A stretch of DNA of 51,430 nucleotides from Chryseobacterium kimseyorum (GTDB taxonomy: Bacteria; Bacteroidota; Bacteroidia; Flavobacteriales; Weeksellaceae), in NCBI RefSeq assembly GCF_025971945.1, contig NZ_JAPDHW010000019.1, positions 1 through 51,430 on the forward strand. The letters are read 5' to 3'. Each line of letters starts with the position of its first letter. Position 1 is the stretch's first letter. The translations under genes were made by a program, and so were the position numbers. This document shows, one piece after another, positions 1-8,249 of this stretch. The notes under the pieces were generated by a model, which was not told the DNA's origin, did no database searches, and saw nothing but the letters and a program-made list of their open reading frames with translations.

Positions 1-5
1 ACAGC

Positions 6-114
<109 letters not shown>

Positions 115-122
115 TTTTTTTT

Positions 123-159
123 AAATCCTCAATCATTTACTTGATTGAGGATTTTTTTT
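123..159 (+). terminator. Intrinsic terminator of the rRNA operon
   Basis: A perfect 13-bp stem (123-135 with 142-154) with a 6-base loop runs into a T-run to 159. It lies about 10 bases after the 5S 3' end. Confidence 0.93.
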
Positions 160-177
160 GTGATATACTTTGAGAAA

Positions 178-240
178 GTAAAAAAGTAAAAAGGTAAATG
201 TAAAAAGGTAAAAGGAAAGTAAAAGGTAAAAAGTAAAAAG
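178..240 (+). repeat. Low-complexity gtaaaaag-type tract
   Basis: Imperfect tandem copies of aaagtaaaaag / ggtaaaa run for about 60 bases just after the rRNA terminator. The period varies between 7 and 10 bases, so slippage is the simplest origin. Confidence 0.75.
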
Positions 241-528
241 AGCTAAGTATGTGGTATGAAATTAATTGATGTTTCGGGTCTAGAGTTTTGTGTTTAATGT
301 TCGCGTTGCTTGGTACAATACTTGGGTGATCATCAGCTAAGTAGCCGGATTTAATGATTACATTTCTGGGTTAACCATTCCGAAGCTTGGTAATAAAGGT
401 GAATATTAATGCAGCTATGATCGATAAACAAAATCATTTGACTAAATTTTTGATTGAGTGGAGGAAAATTAGTTTGGGATTGAGTTGGTATAGACTTCAC
501 GAGATAGACGGTAAATTTAAGTGGTAAC

Positions 529-706
529 GTATAAACCTGTTCACTAATTTTTAATAGGTCTGCGATGCGTGTTATATGAATAATTCTATTACTTTCGATT
601 GTACTTTTACAAACACTCATCTTAGAACAGGCCGCTCCTACGGAGCTCAAGTTAACAATTAGGATAATTGTAGTTCTGTGAACAGTGCACCGCCCTGCGG
701 TTATTA
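529..706 (+). repeat. Triloop-hairpin cassette, copy 1
   Basis: First copy of a direct repeat of about 178 bp; the second is at 873-1049. The outer inverted words cctgttc (536-542) and gaacagg (625-631) can pair. They are followed by four small hairpins, each with a three-base loop: gctcc-tac-ggagc (634-646), acaatta-gga-taattgt (655-671), gttc-tgt-gaac (673-683) and accgc-cct-gcggt (689-701). No protein function is evident. Confidence 0.85.
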
Positions 707-872
707 TTTTGCTGATCATAATGTAAACAAAGAATTCCTTGATAAACTAATTTTAAATGATACTACAGACGTTGTTTGCACAAGCAATAGTTTGAAATTA
801 GATCAACTGAAATTAGTTAGAATTTCAATCCATATAGATTTTGAGATCTAGTATGTTGAATCTAGTGGTGTT

Positions 873-1049
873 GTATAAACCTGTTCAAAAATTTTGATAG
901 TTCTGCGATGCGTGTTCTATAAATAATTCTATTACTTTAGATTGTACTTTTACAAACACTCATCTTAGAACAGGCCGCTCCTACGGAGCTCCTATTAACA
1001 ATTAGGATAATTGTCGTTCTACGAACAGTGCATCGCTCTGCGGTTATTA
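873..1049 (+). repeat. Triloop-hairpin cassette, copy 2
   Basis: Second copy in the same orientation, 166 bp after the first. The same four hairpins occur at 977-989, 998-1014, 1016-1026 and 1032-1044. Relative to copy 1, the third hairpin changes only its loop (tgt to tac). The fourth changes one stem base from c to t, which leaves a G-T wobble. The outer words cctgttc (880-886) and gaacagg (968-974) are kept. The stems are therefore preserved despite divergence. Confidence 0.85.
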
Positions 1050-1176
1050 AAATCTCATTTGTTAGGCAATATCACCTTATCTAATACTAAAAGGGTTTTT
1101 GAGCATATCAATTTCAAAAATAAAGAAACAAATCCTTGAAAATATTTAATTTATTTCACAAAATTTATTTTTGCAT

Positions 1177-1232
1177 AATCATCAATCATCAATCATCAAT
1201 CATCAATCATCAATCATCAATCATCAATCATC
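1177..1232 (+). repeat. Heptamer microsatellite, 8 copies
   Basis: Eight uninterrupted copies of the 7-mer aatcatc. The array is intergenic and more than 200 bp from the 3' end of the nearest gene, so length changes would not shift any reading frame seen here. Confidence 0.95.
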
Positions 1233-1276
1233 GAACATCAGAAGTAAAAGAAGTTAGTACTGACAGATTCTCTTTA

Positions 1277-1380
1277 TCCACCACTCCTCCCTAGCCCAGA
1301 TCGCAACGGCATCCTTTTTTGTTGTTTGGCAAAAAGCAAGGGCACAAAAAAGATATAGTGGAGAGCTGGATAAAGCTCCT
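1277..1380 (-). repeat. Dispersed ~100-bp element, copy A (inverted)
   Basis: Read on the minus strand it starts aggagct, continues through a ctctccact-like word, has a middle hairpin (cttttttgt pairing with acaaaaaag) and ends ggctagggaggagtggt. The two ends match the elements at 18802 and 51224, while the middle is unrelated. No coding potential is evident. Confidence 0.7.
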
Positions 1381-1444
1381 GAAAATTTAGGCTGAGTTTT
1401 TATTATGATTTAACATAATTGTTCATCTGATCAATCAGTACTTT

Positions 1445-1918
1445 TTATGACACTGTCGAAACTTGTTTCTTTTTAGTGTCAAGTAGATCGAAATGAAATT
1501 TAATATTGGCAATATTTTTCCAGGTTGCATATTTGAATAACACGAAACCGATCAGCATCCCCAGTGTGTTTAAGAACACGTCGTCAACGTCGGCAACGCC
1601 TCTTCCGGTCAAATACTGGATTGATTCAATAATACTGATGGCAATCAGGAAGAATAAAGTTATCGGGACAAATCGATTAAATTTTTTAATGCATAATCCC
1701 AGCCATCCAAAAGGACTGAAAAGGAAGATGTTTCCAAATATATTGATAATAAATGCTTGATTATCAATGTTATTATCATTTAGGAAATGTTGTATTGTAA
1801 TGAATGGCTGATGTTGAATATACGATATTTCGGAAGGTTCTCTTCCAGAAGCGTAGAACATCATGTATAATAAAACGATGGTATATAGGGCAATAAATAC
1901 TGCAAAATATCTTTTCAT
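1445..1918 (-). CDS. VanZ-like membrane protein
   Basis: A 157-residue protein with four predicted membrane helices (about residues 5-24, 55-78, 84-100 and 120-140). It carries the VanZ family signature: GNIFLFSPFGWL in the second helix region, ESIQ, then RGVADVDDVFLNTLGMLIG. VanZ was first described in a teicoplanin-resistance cluster, but most family members are chromosomal and of unknown function, and no glycopeptide-resistance genes are near. The gene stands alone on the minus strand. A terminator at 2051-2081 separates it from the carboxylase upstream, so it should have its own promoter; I could not identify a clear TAnnTTTG box. The family call is firm; the cellular role is unknown. Confidence 0.85.
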   Translation of the reverse strand: MKRYFAVFIALYTIVLLYMMFYASGREPSEISYIQHQPFITIQHFLNDNNIDNQAFIINIFGNIFLFSPFGWLGLCIKKFNRFVPITLFFLIAISIIESIQYLTGRGVADVDDVFLNTLGMLIGFVLFKYATWKNIANIKFHFDLLDTKKKQVSTVS

Positions 1919-2050
1919 AGGTTTCCTTTTAGGATTAGTAATTAAAAAGAGGTTGAAGTGCTTATTAGTTTTGTATTATTTAATAACAAAAATCTTACCC
2001 TTATCGTATGGCTTTAAGACAGTTTATAATTGTTTAGGATTATTTAACAT

Positions 2051-2081
2051 AATAAAAAAGCCTCATCTTTTAAATGAGGCT
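2051..2081 (-). terminator. Intrinsic terminator of the acyl-CoA carboxylase gene
   Basis: On the minus strand an 8-bp stem agcctcat / atgaggct (2074-2081 with 2059-2066) runs into six T residues. It lies 24 bases after the carboxylase stop codon. Confidence 0.85.
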
Positions 2082-2104
2082 GGATATTGAATAATGTAAT
2101 GAAG

Positions 2105-3733
2105 TCAGACCTGAATAACTCCTAAATTGAATTTTTCTGTAATTGGAGAATGATCAGCAGCTTCTATTCCCATCGAGATCCATTTTCTGGTATCAATCGG
2201 GTTGATGATAGCATCTGTCCATAATCTTGATGCTGCATAAGTCGCTTCTGTCTGCTTCTGGTATTTTTTAGAAATTGAATCTAAAATTTCTTTGTGAGCT
2301 TCTTCGGTGATTTCTTTTCCCTGTTTCTTCAAAGTCGACTCCTGAATTTGGGCTAGAACCTTGGCAGCCTGAGAACCGCCCATTACCGCTAAATCTGCCC
2401 AAGGCCATGCAACAATGAGTCTTGGATCGTATGCTTTTCCGCACATCGCATAGTTTCCGGCTCCGTATGAATTTCCTGTGATAATTGTAAATTTAGGTAC
2501 AATAGAATTGGCCACGGCGTTCACCATTTTGGCACCGTCTTTAATGATTCCTCCGTGTTCTGATTTTGAACCAACCATGAAACCTGTAACGTCCTGTAAA
2601 AATATCAATGGGATTTTTCTCTGGTTACAATTTGCGATAAACCGAGTGGCTTTATCGGCAGAGTCAGAATAGATAACACCTCCAAACTGCATTTCACCTT
2701 TACCGCTTTTTACCAGTTTTCTTTGATTGGCGACAATTCCTACAGACCATCCGTCGACCCTTGCAGTCGCACAGATTATACTTTTCCCATAGTCAGCTTT
2801 ATATTCTTCAAACTCAGAATTATCGACAAGACATTTGATAATTTCCAACGTATCATATTGATCAGCGCGTGAAACCGGCATAATTCCGAAGATATTGTCT
2901 ATTTTTTCTTTTGGTGGGAAGCTTTCAATTCTGTCGAAGCCAGCTTTTTCATAGCTTCCGATGGATTTCATAATATTTTTAATTCTGTTCAAAGCATCCT
3001 GATCATCCTTTGCTTTGTAGTCGGTCACTCCAGAAATTGAGCAGTGCGTTGTTGCACCGCCTAAAGTTTCATTATCGATGCTTTCGCCAATAGCAGCTTT
3101 TACCAGATAACTTCCTGCCAGGAAAATAGAACCTGTTTTATCTACAATCATTGCTTCGTCACTCATAATTGGCAGGTATGCACCTCCTGCAACACAGCTT
3201 CCCATGACAGCAGAAATCTGAATAATTCCCATGGCACTCATCTTAGCGTTATTTCTAAAAATTCTGCCGAAATGTTCTTTATCAGGAAAAATCTCGTCCT
3301 GCATTGGAAGATAAACTCCAGCTGAATCAACAAGATAAATGATTGGAAGTTTATTTTCCATCGCAATTTCCTGTGCTCTGAGGTTTTTCTTTCCGGTAAT
3401 CGGAAACCATGCACCAGCTTTTACAGAGGCGTCGTTGGCAACCACTAAACATTGCTTTCCTGAAACATAACCCATCACCACAACAACACCACCACTTGGG
3501 CAGCCACCGTGTTCCTCGTACATTTCGTATCCTGCAAAAGCTCCAATTTCAATGGAATCTGAATCTTTATCAAGAAGATATTCTATTCTTTCTCTTGCCG
3601 TCATTTTTCCTTCATCGCGAAGCTTTTGTAACCTCTTTTCTCCACCGCCTTTTTTTATTTCAGAAAGTAAACGATTTATTTCAGATAATTTTAATTTGTT
3701 TTGATCTTCTCGCTTGTTGAATTCAATATCCAT
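2105..3733 (-). CDS. Acyl-CoA carboxylase, carboxyltransferase (beta) subunit
   Basis: A 542-residue carboxyltransferase of the PccB/MccB type. In this family it transfers carboxyl from carboxybiotin to an acyl-CoA such as propionyl- or methylcrotonyl-CoA. The protein has two crotonase-like halves. The N-terminal half has ARERIEYLLD near residue 47, the CPSGGVVVVMGYVSGK region and GSCVAGGAYLPIMSDEA; the C-terminal half has GGVIYSDSADKATRFI and GNSYGAGNYAMCG. The middle stretch (LVDSAGVYLPMQDEIFPD, then HFGRIFRNNA) resembles methylcrotonyl-CoA carboxylase beta more than propionyl-CoA carboxylase. The substrate remains an inference. No biotin carboxylase / BCCP subunit is adjacent, so the partner must be elsewhere. 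The length is normal for the family. Confidence 0.92.
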   Translation of the reverse strand: MDIEFNKREDQNKLKLSEINRLLSEIKKGGGEKRLQKLRDEGKMTARERIEYLLDKDSDSIEIGAFAGYEMYEEHGGCPSGGVVVVMGYVSGKQCLVVANDASVKAGAWFPITGKKNLRAQEIAMENKLPIIYLVDSAGVYLPMQDEIFPDKEHFGRIFRNNAKMSAMGIIQISAVMGSCVAGGAYLPIMSDEAMIVDKTGSIFLAGSYLVKAAIGESIDNETLGGATTHCSISGVTDYKAKDDQDALNRIKNIMKSIGSYEKAGFDRIESFPPKEKIDNIFGIMPVSRADQYDTLEIIKCLVDNSEFEEYKADYGKSIICATARVDGWSVGIVANQRKLVKSGKGEMQFGGVIYSDSADKATRFIANCNQRKIPLIFLQDVTGFMVGSKSEHGGIIKDGAKMVNAVANSIVPKFTIITGNSYGAGNYAMCGKAYDPRLIVAWPWADLAVMGGSQAAKVLAQIQESTLKKQGKEITEEAHKEILDSISKKYQKQTEATYAASRLWTDAIINPIDTRKWISMGIEAADHSPITEKFNLGVIQV

Positions 3734-3884
3734 GAAATTTCTATTTTAATGTGCCTAAGATACTACTTTTCCAAGTTATATAAAATGATGATTTTTTATG
3801 ATTCAACGCATTGAAAATCATAAAATTATGAAATATTTAACACAGATAAGTTTTTTTATGTTTGTTTTTTTTATAATTTTACAT

Positions 3885-3995
3885 AAGAGGAAAGGAGCTG
3901 ATTACTCCGTTATAAATCCTCTGTTCCTAGTTTATTTTTTTAATAGTTTATTATTTGAAGGCCCTGAAAGTTTAACAGACTTTCAGGGTTTTTTA
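3885..3995 (+). ncRNA. Candidate small structured RNA
   Basis: An outer stem agagga (3886-3891) with tcctct (3917-3922) encloses an inner stem ggag (3894-3897) with ctcc (3905-3908). About 40 bases later a strong terminator hairpin ends the region. The simplest reading is a short transcript of about 110 nt. The alternative is a terminator that stops transcription entering from elsewhere. A -7-like tataatttt at 3872-3880 precedes it, but no good -33 element is visible. Weakly supported. Confidence 0.2.
3962..3995 (+). terminator. Intrinsic terminator in a divergent promoter region
   Basis: A 9-bp perfect stem ccctgaaag / ctttcaggg (3962-3970 with 3980-3988) is followed by TTTTTT. It stands upstream of the EamA promoter and would insulate that gene from upstream transcription. 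Confidence 0.8.
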
Positions 3996-4088
3996 TGCCT
4001 CATTAATAGCGTTATTTTTAGTCAGATTAAGTTTTAAATTATTTTATTTAAACGAATAATATTTCGGTGTTTTACTAAAACGTATTCG

Positions 4089-4096
4089 TAAATTTG
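4089..4096 (+). promoter_or_regulatory. Bacteroidota -7 promoter box for the EamA gene
   Basis: Perfect match to TAnnTTTG (TAAATTTG), 27 bases before the ATG at 4124. A possible TTG start at 4094 lies inside this box, which argues against that longer start. Confidence 0.6.
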
Positions 4097-4123
4097 CCTG
4101 TTAAAAATTTGATAATTATAGAC

Positions 4124-5002
4124 ATGCAAAAATTAGCTCTTTTCAGATTGCACTTGATCGTTTTTTTGTGGGGATTTACTGCAATTTTAGGAAAACTAAT
4201 TACTGCCAACGCACAAATTCTTGTTTTCTACAGAATGCTGTTTGCGGCTATATTCTTATTCATCTTCATCAGGGTTTTTAAAAAAGAAAGCATTAAAGTT
4301 TCTAAAAAACTTTTTTTGCAGCTTGCTGCTATAGGATTTTTTATGGCGCTGCACTGGCTCTGTTTCTTTTATTCTATTAAAGTTTCTAATGTTTCGATTG
4401 CACTAAGCTGTTTATCTCTGTCAACATTATTTGCCGCGATCCTGGAACCGATTGTTTTTAAACGAAAAGTTGACGTGTCAGAAGTTGTCATGGGAATTGT
4501 AATCGTCGCCTGTATTCTTTTGATTTTTAAAACCGAATTTCAATACAAAGAAGGTATTTTCTTCGGAATTCTCTGTGCTGTTTTCGGGACTATTTTTTCT
4601 GTTTTTAACGGAAAACTGTTTGGAAAAACCAGTCCGGGAAACATTATTTTTTACGAAATATTCAGTGGTTGGTTGATTTTGGCTGTCTTTTATTTATTAT
4701 CCGGTCAAATATTTTCAATGAATGAAATAAATTACCGAGATTTGTCGTTAATATGGTTGTTGGCAAGTGTTTTCACGGCATTCCCGATGCTGGAATCGGT
4801 AAAGCTGATGAAATACATTTCGCCCTTCACATTAATTTTAACAGTAAATTTAGAACCAGTCTACGGAATTATACTAGCTTTTTTTATCTTTGGAGAATCA
4901 GAACACATGAGCCCAGTATTTTATGTGGCTTCACTCGTTATGATTTTAGCAATAGTAGCGAACGCTCTGATTAAAACCAGGAAACAGAAAACAATTAACT
5001 AA
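4124..5002 (+). CDS. EamA (DMT) family transporter
   Basis: A 292-residue inner-membrane protein with about ten predicted transmembrane helices in two EamA repeats (roughly residues 5-130 and 140-285). The family exports metabolites such as amino acids or purines; the substrate cannot be told from sequence. Family-like features are the opening HLIVFLWGFTAILGKLI, the RMLFAAIFLFIF second helix and the MLESVKLMKYISPF stretch before the last helices. I start at ATG 4124 rather than the TTG at 4094, because the TTG sits in the promoter box. The stop is 11 bases before the next gene (PorV-like), so the two may be cotranscribed. Confidence 0.9.
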   Translation: MQKLALFRLHLIVFLWGFTAILGKLITANAQILVFYRMLFAAIFLFIFIRVFKKESIKVSKKLFLQLAAIGFFMALHWLCFFYSIKVSNVSIALSCLSLSTLFAAILEPIVFKRKVDVSEVVMGIVIVACILLIFKTEFQYKEGIFFGILCAVFGTIFSVFNGKLFGKTSPGNIIFYEIFSGWLILAVFYLLSGQIFSMNEINYRDLSLIWLLASVFTAFPMLESVKLMKYISPFTLILTVNLEPVYGIILAFFIFGESEHMSPVFYVASLVMILAIVANALIKTRKQKTIN

Positions 5003-5013
5003 GCATCAACTGC

Positions 5014-6096
5014 ATGATGAAAAAATATCTTTTATTCCTATTTTCCCTTGTATTTGGGTTTTCACAATCTCAAATTATCAGAAAATATTCCAATGAATTC
5101 TTAAATATCGGTGCCGGAGCAAGAGGTTTGGCAATGGGAGGAGCTGTTATTTCTAATCAGGATGACGTGTATTCACCTATGTGGAACCCTGCAGGTTTAA
5201 ACGGTATTACGAGAGACTGGCAGGGAGCAGCAATGCACGCAGAATACTTTGAATCGATTGCGAAATATGATTATCTGGCATATGCAAAAGTTTTGGAAGA
5301 AGGTGTTTTCGGTGTTTCAATCGTAAGATTGGGAGTTGATAATATTTTAAATACCACTCAGCTAATAGATACGGAAGGAAATATTGATTATGATAAAATC
5401 ACCAAGTTTTCACAGTCAGATTATGCGGGTATTATTACCTATGCTTTTCATCCTGGTGGAAATCCTAAACTGGATGTCGGAGTTAACGCAAAAATTGTTT
5501 ACAGAAATGTGGGGAAATTTGCAAGCGGCTACGGTTTTGGTTTTGATGTAGGGGCAATCTATAAAGCGGATAACGGCTGGAAGTTTGGGGGAATCCTCCG
5601 TGATGCAACGACGACTGTCAATTTCTGGAGCATTAATCAAAACGAGTTATCCGCAGTGGTCAACGGTGAAGAATTTAACCCGGCACCAACAGATAAAATG
5701 GAATTGACAATGCCTAAACTGAATGCCGGAGCAAGTAAGCTTTTTGAAATCAACAGCAGTTTATATGTACTACCTGAAGCTGGGATCAATGTAGATTTTG
5801 CTAAAACGGCAGCACTACTTTCTACAGATTTTGCAAGTATTACTCCTTATGCCGGTGCTGAATTAGGTTATCAGAAAATGATTTTTGTGAGAGTGGGGAT
5901 CAACAGATTTCAGTCGATTACGGATATTGAAGATTTAAGCAGAAAAGTTTCATTTCAGCCGAGCGCTGGTTTAGGAATCAGGTACAGAGGTTTGACGTTA
6001 GATTATGCAATCAGTAATTCAGGAATTGGCGGATCTAATTTCTTCTCCAACTTTTTCTCTTTGAAGCTTGATATGGGAGAATTTAGAAATGATTAA
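5014..6096 (+). CDS. PorV/PorQ family outer-membrane protein
   Basis: A 360-residue protein with a signal peptide (MMKKYLLFLFSLVFGFSQSQ) and a predicted beta-barrel body of the PorV/PorQ family. The N-terminal hallmark is present: NIGAGARGLAMGGA followed by the WNPAGL motif near residue 57. Barrel-type alternating strands run to a C-terminal strand near LKLDMGEF. PorV-type proteins shuttle or anchor type IX secretion cargo at the outer membrane in Bacteroidota. Family members are often multi-copy, so this need not be the canonical PorV. Two adjacent ATGs (5014, 5017) are both possible starts. The gene follows EamA by 11 bases without a visible own promoter. Confidence 0.88.
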   Translation: MMKKYLLFLFSLVFGFSQSQIIRKYSNEFLNIGAGARGLAMGGAVISNQDDVYSPMWNPAGLNGITRDWQGAAMHAEYFESIAKYDYLAYAKVLEEGVFGVSIVRLGVDNILNTTQLIDTEGNIDYDKITKFSQSDYAGIITYAFHPGGNPKLDVGVNAKIVYRNVGKFASGYGFGFDVGAIYKADNGWKFGGILRDATTTVNFWSINQNELSAVVNGEEFNPAPTDKMELTMPKLNAGASKLFEINSSLYVLPEAGINVDFAKTAALLSTDFASITPYAGAELGYQKMIFVRVGINRFQSITDIEDLSRKVSFQPSAGLGIRYRGLTLDYAISNSGIGGSNFFSNFFSLKLDMGEFRND

Positions 6097-6192
6097 AATA
6101 CATAAGATTATATGCTCTAAAAATAATGGGTATTGATTTTGGTGAATTTTTAAAAAGGATAATAAATTCAGAATTATTTTAAATTAATTACA

Positions 6193-6954
6193 ATGAAGAA
6201 AGTTTCAACATTAATCGCAGCCGTTTGCTTTACAATTTCGTATGCGCAAAAAGTTTCAGATTATAAATATATAGCATTACCGGAAAAATTCAGCGGATTT
6301 AAAAGCGAACAGTATAAATTAGATGTTTTGCTATCTAAAACACTTAAGCAAAAACAATATGTGGTAGTTTCGAGAAGCAGAAGTCAATGGACAGCGGAAG
6401 CCAATTCAAATCCTTGTAGTGTTTTGAATGCCGACGTAATCAATGACAGCGGGTTTTTGAGAAATAAGATTGTTTTGGAATTTAAAGACTGTAACGGTAA
6501 AGTCGTTGCAAGTCAAAAAGGAAGTACTTCGATTAAAGAGTTTGAAGAAGGTTATCAGGATGCTTTAAAACAGGCTTTGGTAACTGTTCCTGTTTCAAGT
6601 CCGAAAGCAATGGCGGTTCGGGCAGAAGCGGTAGTTCAGGAAGTACAGCCTTCCGAACCGGTAAGGGAAGTTGCCCTCGAAACTGTGGCAAACTCTCCGT
6701 CGCAATCGGGAAAATATTCGAATGGAAAAGTAAGTTTACAGAAAGTACAGATAGATGACAGTCAGTTTATTTTAGTAGAAAGCAACGGCTCAGTTCCGTT
6801 TGCAACATTCAAGTCGACAAGTAAGAAAGATACTTTTAAAGTAAAACTGAAATCAGGAGAATCAACGATAGGATATTATGAAAATGCAAACATCGTGATT
6901 GAAATGCCAAAAGGCAACGATGATTATTCGAAAGAAGTTTTCATTTTAAATTAA
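6193..6954 (+). CDS. Secreted protein of unknown function
   Basis: A 253-residue protein with a clear signal peptide (MKKVSTLIAAVCFTISYAQ, cleavage likely after TISYA). I do not recognise the mature protein. It has a predicted mixed alpha/beta N-terminal half with two cysteines (NPCSV and KDCNG), which could form a periplasmic disulfide. A Pro/Glu/Ala-rich linker follows (about residues 135-175), then a small beta-rich C-terminal half (about 178-253). It starts 96 bases after the PorV-like gene and may form a unit with it. A hairpin at 6962-6989 follows, but its T-run is better oriented for the opposite gene. Confidence 0.75.
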   Translation: MKKVSTLIAAVCFTISYAQKVSDYKYIALPEKFSGFKSEQYKLDVLLSKTLKQKQYVVVSRSRSQWTAEANSNPCSVLNADVINDSGFLRNKIVLEFKDCNGKVVASQKGSTSIKEFEEGYQDALKQALVTVPVSSPKAMAVRAEAVVQEVQPSEPVREVALETVANSPSQSGKYSNGKVSLQKVQIDDSQFILVESNGSVPFATFKSTSKKDTFKVKLKSGESTIGYYENANIVIEMPKGNDDYSKEVFILN

Positions 6955-6989
6955 ATAAAAAAAGCCTTATCTGTCACCAGATAAGGCTT
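6953..6989 (-). terminator. Terminator of the FAS1 gene, possibly bidirectional
   Basis: A perfect 12-bp stem aagccttatctg / cagataaggctt (6962-6973, 6978-6989) with a tcac loop. On the minus strand it runs into a long T-rich tail; on the plus strand the tail is only ttcctt. Confidence 0.88.
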
Positions 6990-7017
6990 CCTTAAAATAA
7001 ACCATAAAAAACTAAAA

Positions 7018-7587
7018 CTATGGTAATAGAACAGTATCTATTACATGTATTACTCCATTTGACTGATTGACATCAGCAATTGTTACTTTTGCTTTGTTAC
7101 CTTTTGCGTCGGTTACATATAGGTCATTACCTTTTGTCCAGAATGTTAATTCTTCCCCTGCTACCGTTTTCATCATTGCTTTACCATTTCCGGCTTTCAC
7201 TGCAGCCCAAACCTGTTTAGAACTGTATTTTCCAGGAAGAACGTGGTAAGTTAAAATCTTGGTAAGCATTTCTTTATTTTCAGGCTTAACTAAATTTTCA
7301 ACAGTTCCTGCAGGAAGTTTTGCAAATGCTGCATCTGTAGGTGCGAATACTGTGAATGGTCCTGCACTTTGCAAAGTTTCTACCAAACCTGCTGCTTTTA
7401 CTGCGGCAACTAATGTTTTGTGGTCTTTAGAATTCATTGCGTTTTCAACAATGTTTTTTGATGGGTACATTGCAGCTCCGCCAACCATTACCGTCTTTTC
7501 TTTCATTTTCTGTGCAGCCACATTTCCACTTAATGCGAATGATAATGCAACCATTCCTAGTGCTGCGAATTTTGATCTTGTATTCAT
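7018..7587 (-). CDS. Secreted fasciclin (FAS1) domain protein
   Basis: A 189-residue exported protein with a signal peptide (residues 1-25, ending SGNVAAQ) and one FAS1 domain covering about residues 45-189. The family landmarks are clear: the first conserved box GPFTVFAPTDAAFAKLP, the YHVLPG strand in the middle and the second box NGVIHVIDTVLLP at the C-terminus. FAS1 domains mediate adhesion or protein interaction outside the cell. The gene lies in a minus-strand run with secreted MsrB, next to a divergent ECF sigma / RskA-type anti-sigma pair. An upstream tcgtagatacc (minus strand, 7654-7644) resembles a word upstream of msrB. Confidence 0.95.
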   Translation of the reverse strand: MNTRSKFAALGMVALSFALSGNVAAQKMKEKTVMVGGAAMYPSKNIVENAMNSKDHKTLVAAVKAAGLVETLQSAGPFTVFAPTDAAFAKLPAGTVENLVKPENKEMLTKILTYHVLPGKYSSKQVWAAVKAGNGKAMMKTVAGEELTFWTKGNDLYVTDAKGNKAKVTIADVNQSNGVIHVIDTVLLP

Positions 7588-7718
7588 TTTTTTGATTTTT
7601 TAAATTATTATTATTTGAGTTGTAAGTTTCTTTGTCTGTTATTGGTATCTACGACAGTCTCCTGGTTTTAGTTTTAAGATTCTAGAGAATTTATTTTATT
7701 TAACTGAAAATCAGTTGA

Positions 7719-8249
7719 TTAATTTTGTTTCTTGGTTTTTTGATTGGGTACGAATTCCAATGAAACCGAATTCATGCAAAATCTTTTCCCGGTAGGTTTG
7801 GGTCCGTCATCGAAAATATGTCCCAAATGAGAATCGCATCTTCCGCACAGTACTTCTGTACGTTCCATGTTATGGGAACTGTCTTTTTTATATTTTACCC
7901 CGTCTTTTCTCAACGGTTCGTAGAAAGATGGCCATCCACAGGTGGTTGCAAATTTTGAAGTTGAAAGAAACAGTGCATTTCCGCAGACCGCGCAGTAATA
8001 TGTACCTTTTACATCAAATTCATAATATTTTCCGGTGAATGCCATTTCAGTGGCTCCTTCTCTTGCTACCTGATACAATTCAGGTTTTAAAATTTTTTTC
8101 CATTCAGCATTGCTGACTTTCAAAGGTGTCGTTGCCGTTTTAGAGTAGTAGGGGTTCTTTGCTTTAAAGTTTCCGGTCTGTGCTGCAATATTTCCTAACA
8201 TCATTATCAGTAGAAGTACTGAAAATAGTTTAGTGATCGTATTTTTCAT
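7719..8249 (-). CDS. msrB: Secreted peptide-methionine (R)-S-oxide reductase
   Basis: A 176-residue MsrB with an N-terminal signal peptide (about residues 1-23, ending LGNIAAQ). The enzyme should therefore repair methionine-R-sulfoxide in exported proteins. Zinc-site cysteines are in YCAVCG and CGRC. The catalytic cysteine is in RFCMNS near the C-terminus and a likely resolving cysteine is in TTCGWPSF. The HLGHIFDDGP box is conserved. Bacteroidota often have a second cytoplasmic MsrA/MsrB, not seen here. The gene starts 83 bases from the divergent ECF sigma gene and is 131 bases upstream of the FAS1 gene. A role under extracytoplasmic oxidative stress control is plausible but inferred from position only. 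Confidence 0.95.
   Translation of the reverse strand: MKNTITKLFSVLLLIMMLGNIAAQTGNFKAKNPYYSKTATTPLKVSNAEWKKILKPELYQVAREGATEMAFTGKYYEFDVKGTYYCAVCGNALFLSTSKFATTCGWPSFYEPLRKDGVKYKKDSSHNMERTEVLCGRCDSHLGHIFDDGPKPTGKRFCMNSVSLEFVPNQKTKKQN

Larger units (their letters stand above)
160..1444. other. Gene-free, repeat-rich region after the rRNA operon
   Basis: About 1.3 kb without a credible gene. It holds a gtaaaaag-type low-complexity tract, two copies of a 178-bp structured cassette, a heptamer microsatellite and one copy of a dispersed element of about 100 bp, all listed separately. Open frames exist: a 122-codon minus frame at 351-719, a 36-codon plus frame at 417-527 and a GTG-started frame at 678-851. 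None has recognisable protein features, and the largest runs through the non-coding repeat. The DNA between the repeats (241-528, 707-872, 1050-1176) shows nothing I can name. Confidence 0.7.
3734..4088. other. Divergent intergenic region with a free-standing terminator
   Basis: About 355 bp between the divergent carboxylase and EamA genes. A 79-codon open frame (3798-4037) is AT-driven and runs through a terminator, so I do not call it a gene. The notable content is a nested hairpin (3886-3922) followed by an intrinsic terminator (3962-3995) with no gene upstream on the plus strand. Confidence 0.6.

Noticed and set aside
351..719. 122-codon minus-strand open frame
   Set aside because: It runs through the hairpin cassette. 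The same frame in the second copy is broken by a stop, and composition gives no protein-like signal.
678..851. GTG-started 57-codon plus-strand frame
   Set aside because: It starts in the repeat, has no ribosome binding site or promoter that I can see, and has no recognisable features.
3798..4037. 79-codon plus-strand frame
   Set aside because: Its aromatic, T-rich composition comes from AT-rich intergenic DNA, and it reads straight through an intrinsic terminator.
4094..4123. Upstream TTG start for the EamA gene
   Set aside because: The TTG is part of a perfect promoter -7 box. The ATG at 4124 gives the normal family N-terminus.
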